From contig JAAYQA010000005.1 of the NCBI GenBank assembly GCA_012519495.1, positions 1-44,875 on the forward strand: a stretch of DNA of 44,875 nucleotides. Direction: 5' to 3'. Under the pieces are notes generated by a model. It ran no database searches. It was not told the DNA's origin and saw nothing but the letters and a program-made list of their open reading frames with translations. The position numbers were made by a program, and so were the translations under genes. Below, in pieces: positions 9,538-15,923 of the stretch (the stretch's first letter is position 1; each line of letters opens with the position of its first letter). The stretch is from Tissierellia bacterium (GTDB taxonomy: Bacteria > Bacillota > Clostridia > Tissierellales > Peptoniphilaceae).

Positions 9538-10235
9538 AGGCTTTCCTCTTTTTTGAATTTGTAGCCGATACCCCATACCGTTTCAATGAGGTCCATGCCG
9601 GATGCGAGTTTCAGCTTCTGGCGCAGGCGGCTGATATGCACGGTGATGGCGTTGTCGTCCCCGAAATAATTGGTGTTCCAGACCTTGGCATACAGATCGT
9701 CGCGGCTGTGCACCTCGTGCGGGGCTTTCATCATCGTGTTCAGTACGGCAAATTCCGTTTGGGTCAGATTGATCGGTGTATCGCCCCAATAGACTTCGTG
9801 CGAGGCTTCATCCAAAGAGAGCGATGCGTACTTGTACTGTTGCTTTTGCGGTTTGCTGCGGTACAGACTTTCCCGGCGCAAAGCGGCCCGCACGCGCGCC
9901 AGTACTTCTTTTCGCTGAAAGGGCTTGGTGATATAGTCGTCGGCGCCGCTGTTTAAAAGATCGACCTTGTCGGACAAAGACACTTTCCCCGAAATAATAA
10001 TCACTGGTACGGCGGACAGTTTGCGGATTTCTTCCAAAACCTGCTCGCCGGGCATACGGGGCAGCATAAGATCCAGAAGAACCAGATCCAGTTCGCCGGT
10101 GATATAGGGCAGACCTTCCAGTCCGTTCATTGCCTGTATAACAGAAAATCCGTCTTCTTTCAAAAAGGCGGTCAGTAAGTCATTGATTTCTTTATCGTCT
10201 TCGATCACAAGAATGACAGATTGTTTCGTGTTCAT
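9531..10235 (-). CDS. OmpR/PhoB-family response regulator
   Basis: 234 residues: receiver domain with acidic pocket EDD (12-14), phospho-acceptor D55 and K104 (YITKPF), then a winged-helix DNA-binding domain ending in RQKLKLASGMDLIETVWGIGYKF. ATG 10235 has a GGAGGG site upstream; the longer frame to 10358 crosses the promoter region and is rejected. First gene of the five-gene minus-strand operon (regulator, ATPase, permease, kinase, sulfurtransferase) and divergent from birA. Confidence 0.92.
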   Translation of the reverse strand: MNTKQSVILVIEDDKEINDLLTAFLKEDGFSVIQAMNGLEGLPYITGELDLVLLDLMLPRMPGEQVLEEIRKLSAVPVIIISGKVSLSDKVDLLNSGADDYITKPFQRKEVLARVRAALRRESLYRSKPQKQQYKYASLSLDEASHEVYWGDTPINLTQTEFAVLNTMMKAPHEVHSRDDLYAKVWNTNYFGDDNAITVHISRLRQKLKLASGMDLIETVWGIGYKFKKEESLC

Positions 10236-10332
10236 GTTTCCCTCCGTTTTCTTCTGACACAAGCATCCCATAACCGGATAGAAATAGGCTTTCGATTTTC
10301 TTTCAGCTTTGTTATACCCGCTTTCTGTAGTG

Positions 10333-10359
10333 TTGCAGTCGGGCTTTTTGTAGTACAAT
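10333..10359 (+). promoter_or_regulatory. Probable birA-operon promoter
   Basis: TTGCAG (10333-10338) and TACAAT (10354-10359), with a short 15-bp spacer. The -10 box lies in an 11-bp palindrome, TTGTAGTACAA (10348-10358). It sits in the 150-bp divergent region between the response regulator and birA. Confidence 0.45.
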
Positions 10360-10385
10360 GTTAAAGAAAGAAAGGGGATAGTCGA

Positions 10386-11144
10386 ATGCGATCCGATTTT
10401 CTCTTATCTGCGACCCCGGCGTCGTTGTTCTATTCGCAACCGGACGGCCTACGCGCCTTTTTGCTGCGACAGACCGATTCCACCAATCGCGTGGCAAAAA
10501 CGCTATCCCGAAAAGTGGACAGCGCGTTTGTGGTGACCGCGGACTATCAGACACAAGGGCGCGGGACGAAAGGCCGCCGCTTTTATTCGCCGGACGAGAG
10601 CGGATTATATTGCAGCTATTGTTTTACGATTCCCATCGAACGGCTCTTGTCGATCACTCCGCGGGCCGCGGTAGCTGCTGCCCGGGCCGTGAGCGACTTC
10701 GGCTTTACGCCCCGGATCAAATGGGTCAATGATATTCTGATCGAAAAAAGAAAGATCGCAGGTATCCTGACCGAATCCGTCGTGCAGGAAAACCGTGCCA
10801 CGGTGATCATCGGGATCGGGATTAATTTATACCCGGCAAGAGAGCTTCCGAAAGAGCTGGCGGATATTTACGGTACGGTATGGCAAACCAAAGAAGAGGC
10901 CGACCGCCAGGGCATGCTGAACCGCCTGACCCGGTATATGCTGCAGTATGTAGAAAGAGGGGAGCCTTTTATTACCCCTTACCGTCAGTATTCTGCAGTG
11001 ATCGGCAAGCCGATCGAGTATTTGCGTGACGGTGTGTGGCATGCGGCGATCGCACAGGAGATTTTACCGGACGGCCGCCTGCTTGTACAAAGCGGCGGGC
11101 GCACGGATTATTTATTATCGGAAGAAATACGTTTTAGACAGTGA
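10386..11144 (+). CDS. birA: Biotin--[biotin carboxyl-carrier protein] ligase, without DNA-binding domain
   Basis: 252 residues. It attaches biotin via biotinyl-AMP to carboxyl-carrier proteins. Visible motifs are DSTN (31-34), the biotin/ATP loop GRGTKGR (58-64), KWVND (112-116) with KRKIAGIL, and GIGINL, followed by the small C-terminal SH3-like domain. There is no N-terminal winged helix, so it is a class I ligase and not a repressor. First gene of a five-gene operon; its stop is 11 bases before thrC. Confidence 0.93.
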   Translation: MRSDFLLSATPASLFYSQPDGLRAFLLRQTDSTNRVAKTLSRKVDSAFVVTADYQTQGRGTKGRRFYSPDESGLYCSYCFTIPIERLLSITPRAAVAAARAVSDFGFTPRIKWVNDILIEKRKIAGILTESVVQENRATVIIGIGINLYPARELPKELADIYGTVWQTKEEADRQGMLNRLTRYMLQYVERGEPFITPYRQYSAVIGKPIEYLRDGVWHAAIAQEILPDGRLLVQSGGRTDYLLSEEIRFRQ

Positions 11145-11155
11145 GAGGAGGCAGA

Positions 11156-12511
11156 ATGAAGTACTATTCCACAAGAAGCCAACAGATTGAGGCAGAGTTT
11201 TGTGACGCGGTACAAACCGCGCTTGCGCCGGACGGAGGTTTGTATGTACCGGCGGAGTTTCCGTATTTCCCCAAAGGGCGTTGTGACTACGCGACCCTGG
11301 CGGCAAGAATTATTGCGATGTTCAGCGGGCTGGATGAACAAGCCCTGCTGGAGCAGACGATGGAAAATTACGCCGATTTTCCGATTAAGCTGAAAGAGAC
11401 GGAATCCGGTACTTTTCTGGAACTCTTTCATGGCCCGAGCGGTGCCTTTAAAGATGTGGCACTCACCATGCTCCCCCGGATAGCGACCCTTTGCGGACAG
11501 GGAAAAACAACCTATGTTACCGCTACATCGGGGGACACGGGCAAGGCAGCCATGGAAGCCTTAAAGGACCGTCCCGATGCCAAAGTTATGGTTTTTTATC
11601 CGAAAGACGGCGTGGCCTTCTATCAGGAACGGCAAATGATTACCCAGGAGGGAAACAATGTGCGTCCGGTCGCGATCGAAGGCAATTTTGACGATGCACA
11701 GCGCGCGGTAAAGGAGATTCTTTCTGCCGGGTTCTCCCATGTTTCCAGTTGCAACTCCATCAATATTGCCCGGCTGATTGCACAGATTCCTTATTATTTT
11801 TATGCGGCGCAAAAAGCCGATCCGGACAAGCCGCTTATCTTTTTTGTTCCCTGCGGCAATTTCGGAAATATTCTGGCCGGCTGGTATGCCAAGCAGATGG
11901 GCTTGCCGATCGAAAAACTGGTTGTGTGCACCAATGAGAATACCGTGCTGCGCGACTTTTTTGAAACCGGCGTCTACGATCGCCGACGGGAACTGGTGAA
12001 GACGATATCCCCCTCCATGGACATACTGGTTTCATCTAATCTGGAACGTCTGCTTTATCATCTTATGGGGCCGGAAGAAACGGCTTTGCGCATGATACAA
12101 TTGGAAGAAGACGGCGTATTTTCCGTGCCGGTAGAGATCCTGTCGGACTTTTCGACCTATGGAGCAACCGAGCGCGATGTGCATATTACAACCAGAACCG
12201 TTCTGGATGAGGCCAATTATGTGATCGACCCGCATACGGCCAACGCACGTGTGGCCTGGGAAAAATTCGGCCGGCCGGAGAATGCCATCGTACTGGCTAC
12301 AGCCAGCCCATCCAAGTTCCCGGAACCGATCGTGCGCATGCTGCAGGATGAAACCTACGGCGCAAGAGGCTCCCTGGAAGAGTTAAAACGCTATGTGGAC
12401 ATTCATCCGGCGGTGGAAGGTATTTTTCAGCGGCCCGTCCGTTTTACCGAAACCATCAAGCCGGAAGAAGCAATGGATGTATTTACGGCATTCCATGAGG
12501 AGGAACTATGA
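11156..12511 (+). CDS. thrC: Threonine synthase
   Basis: 451 residues, PLP-dependent, converting O-phosphohomoserine to threonine. Family markers are the N-terminal YYSTR...APDGGLYVP, the PLP-lysine motif HGPSGAFKD (K99), TATSGDTGKAA, and SCNSINIARLIAQIPYYF. This is the long class typical of E. coli and many Clostridia. ATG 11156 follows AGAGGAGG (11145-11151). It overlaps thrB by four bases (ATGA), as expected for sequential enzymes. Confidence 0.96.
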   Translation: MKYYSTRSQQIEAEFCDAVQTALAPDGGLYVPAEFPYFPKGRCDYATLAARIIAMFSGLDEQALLEQTMENYADFPIKLKETESGTFLELFHGPSGAFKDVALTMLPRIATLCGQGKTTYVTATSGDTGKAAMEALKDRPDAKVMVFYPKDGVAFYQERQMITQEGNNVRPVAIEGNFDDAQRAVKEILSAGFSHVSSCNSINIARLIAQIPYYFYAAQKADPDKPLIFFVPCGNFGNILAGWYAKQMGLPIEKLVVCTNENTVLRDFFETGVYDRRRELVKTISPSMDILVSSNLERLLYHLMGPEETALRMIQLEEDGVFSVPVEILSDFSTYGATERDVHITTRTVLDEANYVIDPHTANARVAWEKFGRPENAIVLATASPSKFPEPIVRMLQDETYGARGSLEELKRYVDIHPAVEGIFQRPVRFTETIKPEEAMDVFTAFHEEEL

Positions 12512-13386
12512 AACTGCGACTGCCCGCCACCTCGGCCAATTTAGGTTGCGGATACGACACGCTGGGTCTGGCACTCAGCCTGTACAATACCTTTGAATTC
12601 TGGGAATCGGAAACCAATATCTGTCTGGATTCAGACTTGGATCCCGCCGATCATCTCGTTTTCCGGGCGATGCAGGAGGCGCAGCGCACGCTGTCTTTTC
12701 CGCAGAAAAACGCCACCTTGCGCGTAGAAACCGGCATTCCGATCAAAAGCGGCTTAGGTTCTTCCGCCGCCTGCGTTGCAGCCGGAATTATGATAGCCTT
12801 TTTATTGCAGGGAAAAAAGATCGACAAAAACCAGGTGCTTTCGATCGGAACCCAGATCGAAGGGCATCCGGATAATCTGGCCCCTCTTTTATACGGCGGT
12901 CTGACAGCGGCACTGGCGTCGGAAACCGGCGTTTTCGCACAGGCATTCCCGATAGATGCATCCATTGAACCTCTGATCGTGGTCCCGCGTTTTTCTTTTT
13001 CCACAGAAGAGGCAAGACGTGCGCTCCCCGAGCAGATCCCGGTAGAAGATGCGGTGTTTAATCTCACCCGGATCGGCCTGCTGATCGGCGCTTTGGGGGA
13101 AGGAAATCTGGACGATATCGATACGTTTACAGAAGATCGCCTGCATGAGCCGTATCGCCTGCCTCTATTGCGCGAATTGGATCCGAATTACCGGCGCGTG
13201 CGGGAAAAAATGCGCACGCTGGCAAAAGGGGTCAGCCTGAGCGGGGCGGGGCCGTCTCTCATTGCCTTTACACAGGATGCGGACGCACGCGATACCATGC
13301 GCGAATGGCTGCAGGCAGAACAGCTGGACTACGAGGTTCCGAATGTCGGAATTGAACGGATCGGTTATCGCCTGGAGACACAATAG
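12508..13386 (+). CDS. thrB: Homoserine kinase
   Basis: 292-residue GHMP kinase that makes O-phosphohomoserine for ThrC. N-terminal PATSANLGCGYDTLGLAL, ATP-binding loop PIKSGLGSSAACVAAG (78-93), EGHPDNLAPLLYGG, and C-terminal SLSGAGPS. It overlaps thrC as ATGA. No homoserine dehydrogenase or aspartokinase is in the window. Confidence 0.95.
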   Translation: MKLRLPATSANLGCGYDTLGLALSLYNTFEFWESETNICLDSDLDPADHLVFRAMQEAQRTLSFPQKNATLRVETGIPIKSGLGSSAACVAAGIMIAFLLQGKKIDKNQVLSIGTQIEGHPDNLAPLLYGGLTAALASETGVFAQAFPIDASIEPLIVVPRFSFSTEEARRALPEQIPVEDAVFNLTRIGLLIGALGEGNLDDIDTFTEDRLHEPYRLPLLRELDPNYRRVREKMRTLAKGVSLSGAGPSLIAFTQDADARDTMREWLQAEQLDYEVPNVGIERIGYRLETQ

Positions 13387-13404
13387 CAAAGAAGGAAGAT
13401 AAAA

Positions 13405-14172
13405 ATGAACATACATGTGATCCCCTGTTTGGATACCCGGGACGGCCGGGTGGTAAAAGGGGTACAGTTTACCAATATCCGTGATGCCGGCGATCCCGCG
13501 GCCTGCGCAAAGGCCTATGAACAAGCCGGGGCCGACGAAATTGTCATACTGGATATTTCCGCCACCACGGAAGGAAGACAAACCGTAACCGAAACGATTG
13601 AAAAAGTGGCTGCTGCCGTTTCCCTGCCGATTACCGTAGGCGGCGGGATCCGCTCGGTAGAAGAGGCCCGGCGGGTGATTGCAGCCGGTGCCACGAAAGT
13701 GAGTATCAACTCCGCTGCAGTGACGCGGCCGGAACTGATTCAGGAATTGCGAGAAGCGTTCGGGAAAGAACGGGTCGTTGTTGCGATTGATATTGCCAAT
13801 ACGAAAGACGGCTGGAGCGTTCTGACCAAAGGCGGTGGACACGATACGGGAATCGACGCGGTTTCCTGGGCGAAAGAAGCGGAAGAACGCGGGGCCGGCG
13901 CCATTTTGTTGACGAGTCTGGATCAGGACGGCGCGCAGACCGGCTATCATATTGCAGCCACCCGAGCCGTGGCGGAAGCCGTACAGATCCCGGTGATTGC
14001 ATCCGGCGGGGCCGGCAGACTGGAACATTTTGCCGAAGCCGTGCTGGAAGGAAAAGCCCGGGGAGTATTGGCGGCGTCTTTATTTCACGATGGCGTACTG
14101 ACCGTGCGCGAGGTAAAGGAATATCTCCGGAGCTGCGGGATACCGGTTCGATGGGAACGGGATACAAAATGA
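13405..14172 (+). CDS. hisF: HisF-like imidazole glycerol phosphate synthase cyclase subunit (isolated)
   Basis: A 255-residue TIM barrel matching HisF throughout: IPCLDTRDGRVVKG with the catalytic Asp at D10, GDP...GADE, the first phosphate site GGGIRS, AIDIANTKDG with the second catalytic Asp D129, TGIDAVSWAKEAEERGAGAILLTSLDQDG and VIASGGAG. Normally it closes the imidazole ring with ammonia from HisH. No other his gene is in the window; it sits between thrB and msrAB, 18 bases after thrB, and overlaps msrAB by four bases. The catalytic residues suggest an active enzyme, but the context leaves a side role open. Confidence 0.85.
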   Translation: MNIHVIPCLDTRDGRVVKGVQFTNIRDAGDPAACAKAYEQAGADEIVILDISATTEGRQTVTETIEKVAAAVSLPITVGGGIRSVEEARRVIAAGATKVSINSAAVTRPELIQELREAFGKERVVVAIDIANTKDGWSVLTKGGGHDTGIDAVSWAKEAEERGAGAILLTSLDQDGAQTGYHIAATRAVAEAVQIPVIASGGAGRLEHFAEAVLEGKARGVLAASLFHDGVLTVREVKEYLRSCGIPVRWERDTK

Positions 14173-15230
14173 AGAGAAAGTTCTTTTTCTTCTTTCTCGT
14201 TTTTTTCCTGATAGCCTGCACCAAAGAGCCGGCACCCATGACAGAAGAAACCAAAGAAACGGAAACCCTGGCTGCACCGGAAGAAGACAGGCATACGATT
14301 TATTTTGCCGGCGGCTGCTTTTGGGGGGTGGAAGCATACTTTTCCGGGATTCCGGGGGTTTTGGATGCCGTATCCGGCTATGCCAACGGCACCGGTGAGG
14401 CAAGCTATGCCCGCGTAGTAACCGGCGAAACCGGCTATGCGGAAACCGTGCGCGTGGAATACAATCGAAACGCGGTGTCTTTACCGGTATTGACGACCGC
14501 GTATCTGCGCATTGTGGATCCGTATCTGATCAATCAGCAGGGCAATGATATCGGCACACAGTACCGGACCGGGATATATACCGTAAATGAAGAAGATCTG
14601 GCTACCGTACAGGCGATACTGAAAAAACAAGAAGAGAAAAAGGGAATCCCTTTTGTGATTGAAACAGAAAGGCTGCAGTCTTTTTACGATGCTGAACCGG
14701 AGCATCAGGATTATCTGCAAAAAAATCCTGACGGCTATTGTCATATCGATACCGGGCTGGCCGAAGGGCCGTATCTGCCGGGTGAATGGCCGGTTTATTC
14801 CGACAGCGAGGTGAAAGAACGCCTGACTCCCCTGCAGTACAAAGTCACGATGGAAAAAGGCACCGAACCCGCCTTTGACAATCCGTACGATGCGGAATAC
14901 CGCCCCGGAATTTATGTGGATATCATCAATGGCCGGCCGCTTTTTTCTTCGGACGACAAATTTGACTCCGGCACCGGATGGCCCAGCTTCACCAAAGGGA
15001 TAACGCCCGATGCATTTACATTGGAAGAGGATCACAGCCTGGGCATGCGGCGGATTGCCGTCAGCGCGAAAGAAAGCCGGGCGCATTTAGGGCATGTGTT
15101 CCCCGACGGACCGAAAGACAAAGGCGGTCTGCGCTTTTGTATGAACAGCGCCGCCTTGCGTTTTATTCCGCTGGAAGAAATGGAAAAAGAAGGGTACGGG
15201 GATTTTATTCCCTGGATAGAGACCCGCTGA
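14169..15230 (+). CDS. msrAB: Bifunctional peptide methionine sulfoxide reductase MsrA/MsrB, lipoprotein
   Basis: 353 residues. A lipoprotein signal (MKRKF, a Phe/Leu-rich helix, then lipobox LIAC, C17) anchors it outside the membrane, followed by a short acidic linker. The MsrA domain has GGCFWG (catalytic C50) and the S-epimer reductase pattern GTQYRTGIY. The MsrB domain has GTEPAFDNPYDAEYRPGIYVD, DKFDSGTGWPSF, HLGHVFPDG and RFCMNSAALRF (catalytic Cys at about 324); zinc-binding CxxC pairs are absent. It repairs oxidised methionines in surface proteins. Start chosen at ATG 14169, which overlaps the hisF stop; last gene of the birA operon. Confidence 0.95.
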   Translation: MKRKFFFFFLVFFLIACTKEPAPMTEETKETETLAAPEEDRHTIYFAGGCFWGVEAYFSGIPGVLDAVSGYANGTGEASYARVVTGETGYAETVRVEYNRNAVSLPVLTTAYLRIVDPYLINQQGNDIGTQYRTGIYTVNEEDLATVQAILKKQEEKKGIPFVIETERLQSFYDAEPEHQDYLQKNPDGYCHIDTGLAEGPYLPGEWPVYSDSEVKERLTPLQYKVTMEKGTEPAFDNPYDAEYRPGIYVDIINGRPLFSSDDKFDSGTGWPSFTKGITPDAFTLEEDHSLGMRRIAVSAKESRAHLGHVFPDGPKDKGGLRFCMNSAALRFIPLEEMEKEGYGDFIPWIETR

Positions 15231-15250
15231 GAAAATGGAATCATTGTAAA

Positions 15251-15299
15251 GCCGGCTGTCGTGCAATCTTTTGGATCCGGCAGCCGGCCTGCCTTTTTT
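15251..15299 (+). terminator. Terminator of the birA-msrAB operon
   Basis: GCCGGCTG (15251-15258) pairs with CAGCCGGC (15281-15288) across a 22-base loop, followed by CTG and a T-rich tract. Confidence 0.8.
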
Positions 15300-15339
15300 C
15301 TTTACCTGCTTTTTTTCTGTTTTTTCCCTAAACTTAGCA

Positions 15340-15368
15340 TTGAATTCTCGTAAAATGTGTGGTACTAT
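15340..15368 (+). promoter_or_regulatory. Promoter of the tRNA-Leu pair
   Basis: TTGAAT (15340-15345), 17-bp spacer, TACTAT (15363-15368), 35 bases before the first tRNA. Confidence 0.75.
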
Positions 15369-15402
15369 AGTCAAGCAACATTCCGCAAGGAACTTCGTGC
15401 TC

Positions 15403-15489
15403 GCCGAAGTGATGGAACTGGTAGACGTGCCGGACTCAAAATCCGGTGGTGGCAACATCGTGCGGGTTCGACTCCCGCCTTCGGCACCA
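15403..15489 (+). tRNA. tRNA-Leu (anticodon CAA)
   Basis: Acceptor GCCGAAG pairs with CTTCGGC; D-arm with TGGTAGAC; anticodon stem CCGGA/TCCGG with loop CTCAAAA, anticodon CAA; a long class II variable arm; T-arm GGGTTCGACTCCC; CCA is encoded. Confidence 0.97.
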
Positions 15490-15494
15490 TGCAA

Positions 15495-15582
15495 GTCGGC
15501 GTGTTGGAACTGGTAGACAAGCTAGACTCAGAATCTAGTGTGCATTACGCACGTAAGGGTTCAACTCCCTTCGCCGGCACCA
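15495..15582 (+). tRNA. tRNA-Leu (anticodon CAG)
   Basis: Acceptor GTCGGCG pairs with CGCCGGC (one G-U); anticodon stem CTAGA/TCTAG with loop CTCAGAA, anticodon CAG; long variable arm; T-arm GGGTTCAACTCCC; encoded CCA. Only five bases separate it from the tRNA-Leu(CAA), so they are cotranscribed. Confidence 0.97.
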
Positions 15583-15587
15583 GTAGG

Positions 15588-15621
15588 AAAAAATCCTCGT
15601 TCTTTCGAACGAGGATTTTTT
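15588..15621 (+). terminator. Terminator of the tRNA-Leu pair
   Basis: AATCCTCGTTC pairs with GAACGAGGATT around a TTTC loop, with A-run and T-run flanks (stem about 15589-15602 / 15607-15620). The symmetry makes it usable from both directions. Confidence 0.9.
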
Positions 15622-15622
15622 C

Positions 15623-15839
15623 ATGAAATTGGCCGCTTCACGGCCAGTGAAATATTCGCTTTGCGAATGTGAAATAACGACGCACATCGCTTCGCTTGTG
15701 CTTGTTATGAAATATTCGGCATGTGCCGAATATGTAAAGGAAATGATTATAATCCGCCGCGCAGCGGCACCGATTTAATACCTGTGCGCGCTGCATGCGC
15801 ACAAGGTATTTCATCCATCCGCGAAGCGGACGATTTCAT
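15623..15839. repeat. Hairpin array punctuated by ATGAAAT/ATTTCAT boxes
   Basis: Seven short hairpins in 217 bp without a reading frame. The left half has a box then a hairpin: ATGAAAT 15623 + TGGCCG stem (15630-15646); GTGAAAT 15647 + ATTCGC stem (15654-15668); GTGAAAT 15669 + a bulged stem (15676-15706) with GCACA/TGTGC; ATGAAAT 15707 + ATTCGGCA stem (15714-15731). The right half has a hairpin then the inverse box: GCCGC stem (15756-15768) + ATTTAAT 15773; AATACC-TGTGCGC stem (15777-15810) + ATTTCAT 15808; TCCGC stem (15818-15830) + ATTTCAT 15833. The end boxes are exact inverted repeats. The stems differ in sequence while the boxes are kept. Function unknown; a mobile palindromic element or structured RNA are possibilities. 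Confidence 0.8.
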
Positions 15840-15886
15840 TCTCTTTCCATCAATCCCTCTTACAAACCAACTCCCATTATCCCCTA

Positions 15887-15895
15887 TGCTATAAT
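15887..15895 (+). promoter_or_regulatory. Extended -10 promoter of polA
   Basis: TGCTATAAT: a perfect TATAAT (15890-15895) preceded by the TGn extension. No good -35 box at the right distance. Confidence 0.65.
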
Positions 15896-15923
15896 AGAGA
15901 AAGCAAAAGGGGAGGGTGTTTCC

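Noticed and set aside
10236..10385. Two TNTGTAGTR copies 23 bp apart as response-regulator sites
   Set aside because: Matches are short and spacing is not a whole number of helical turns; too weak to call.
15623..15839. CRISPR array
   Set aside because: The repeated unit is only 7 bases, it changes orientation midway, and the intervals are hairpins of unequal length rather than spacers.
15795..15923. 43-residue N-terminal extension of PolA
   Set aside because: It crosses the hairpin array, the -10 box and the ribosome site.
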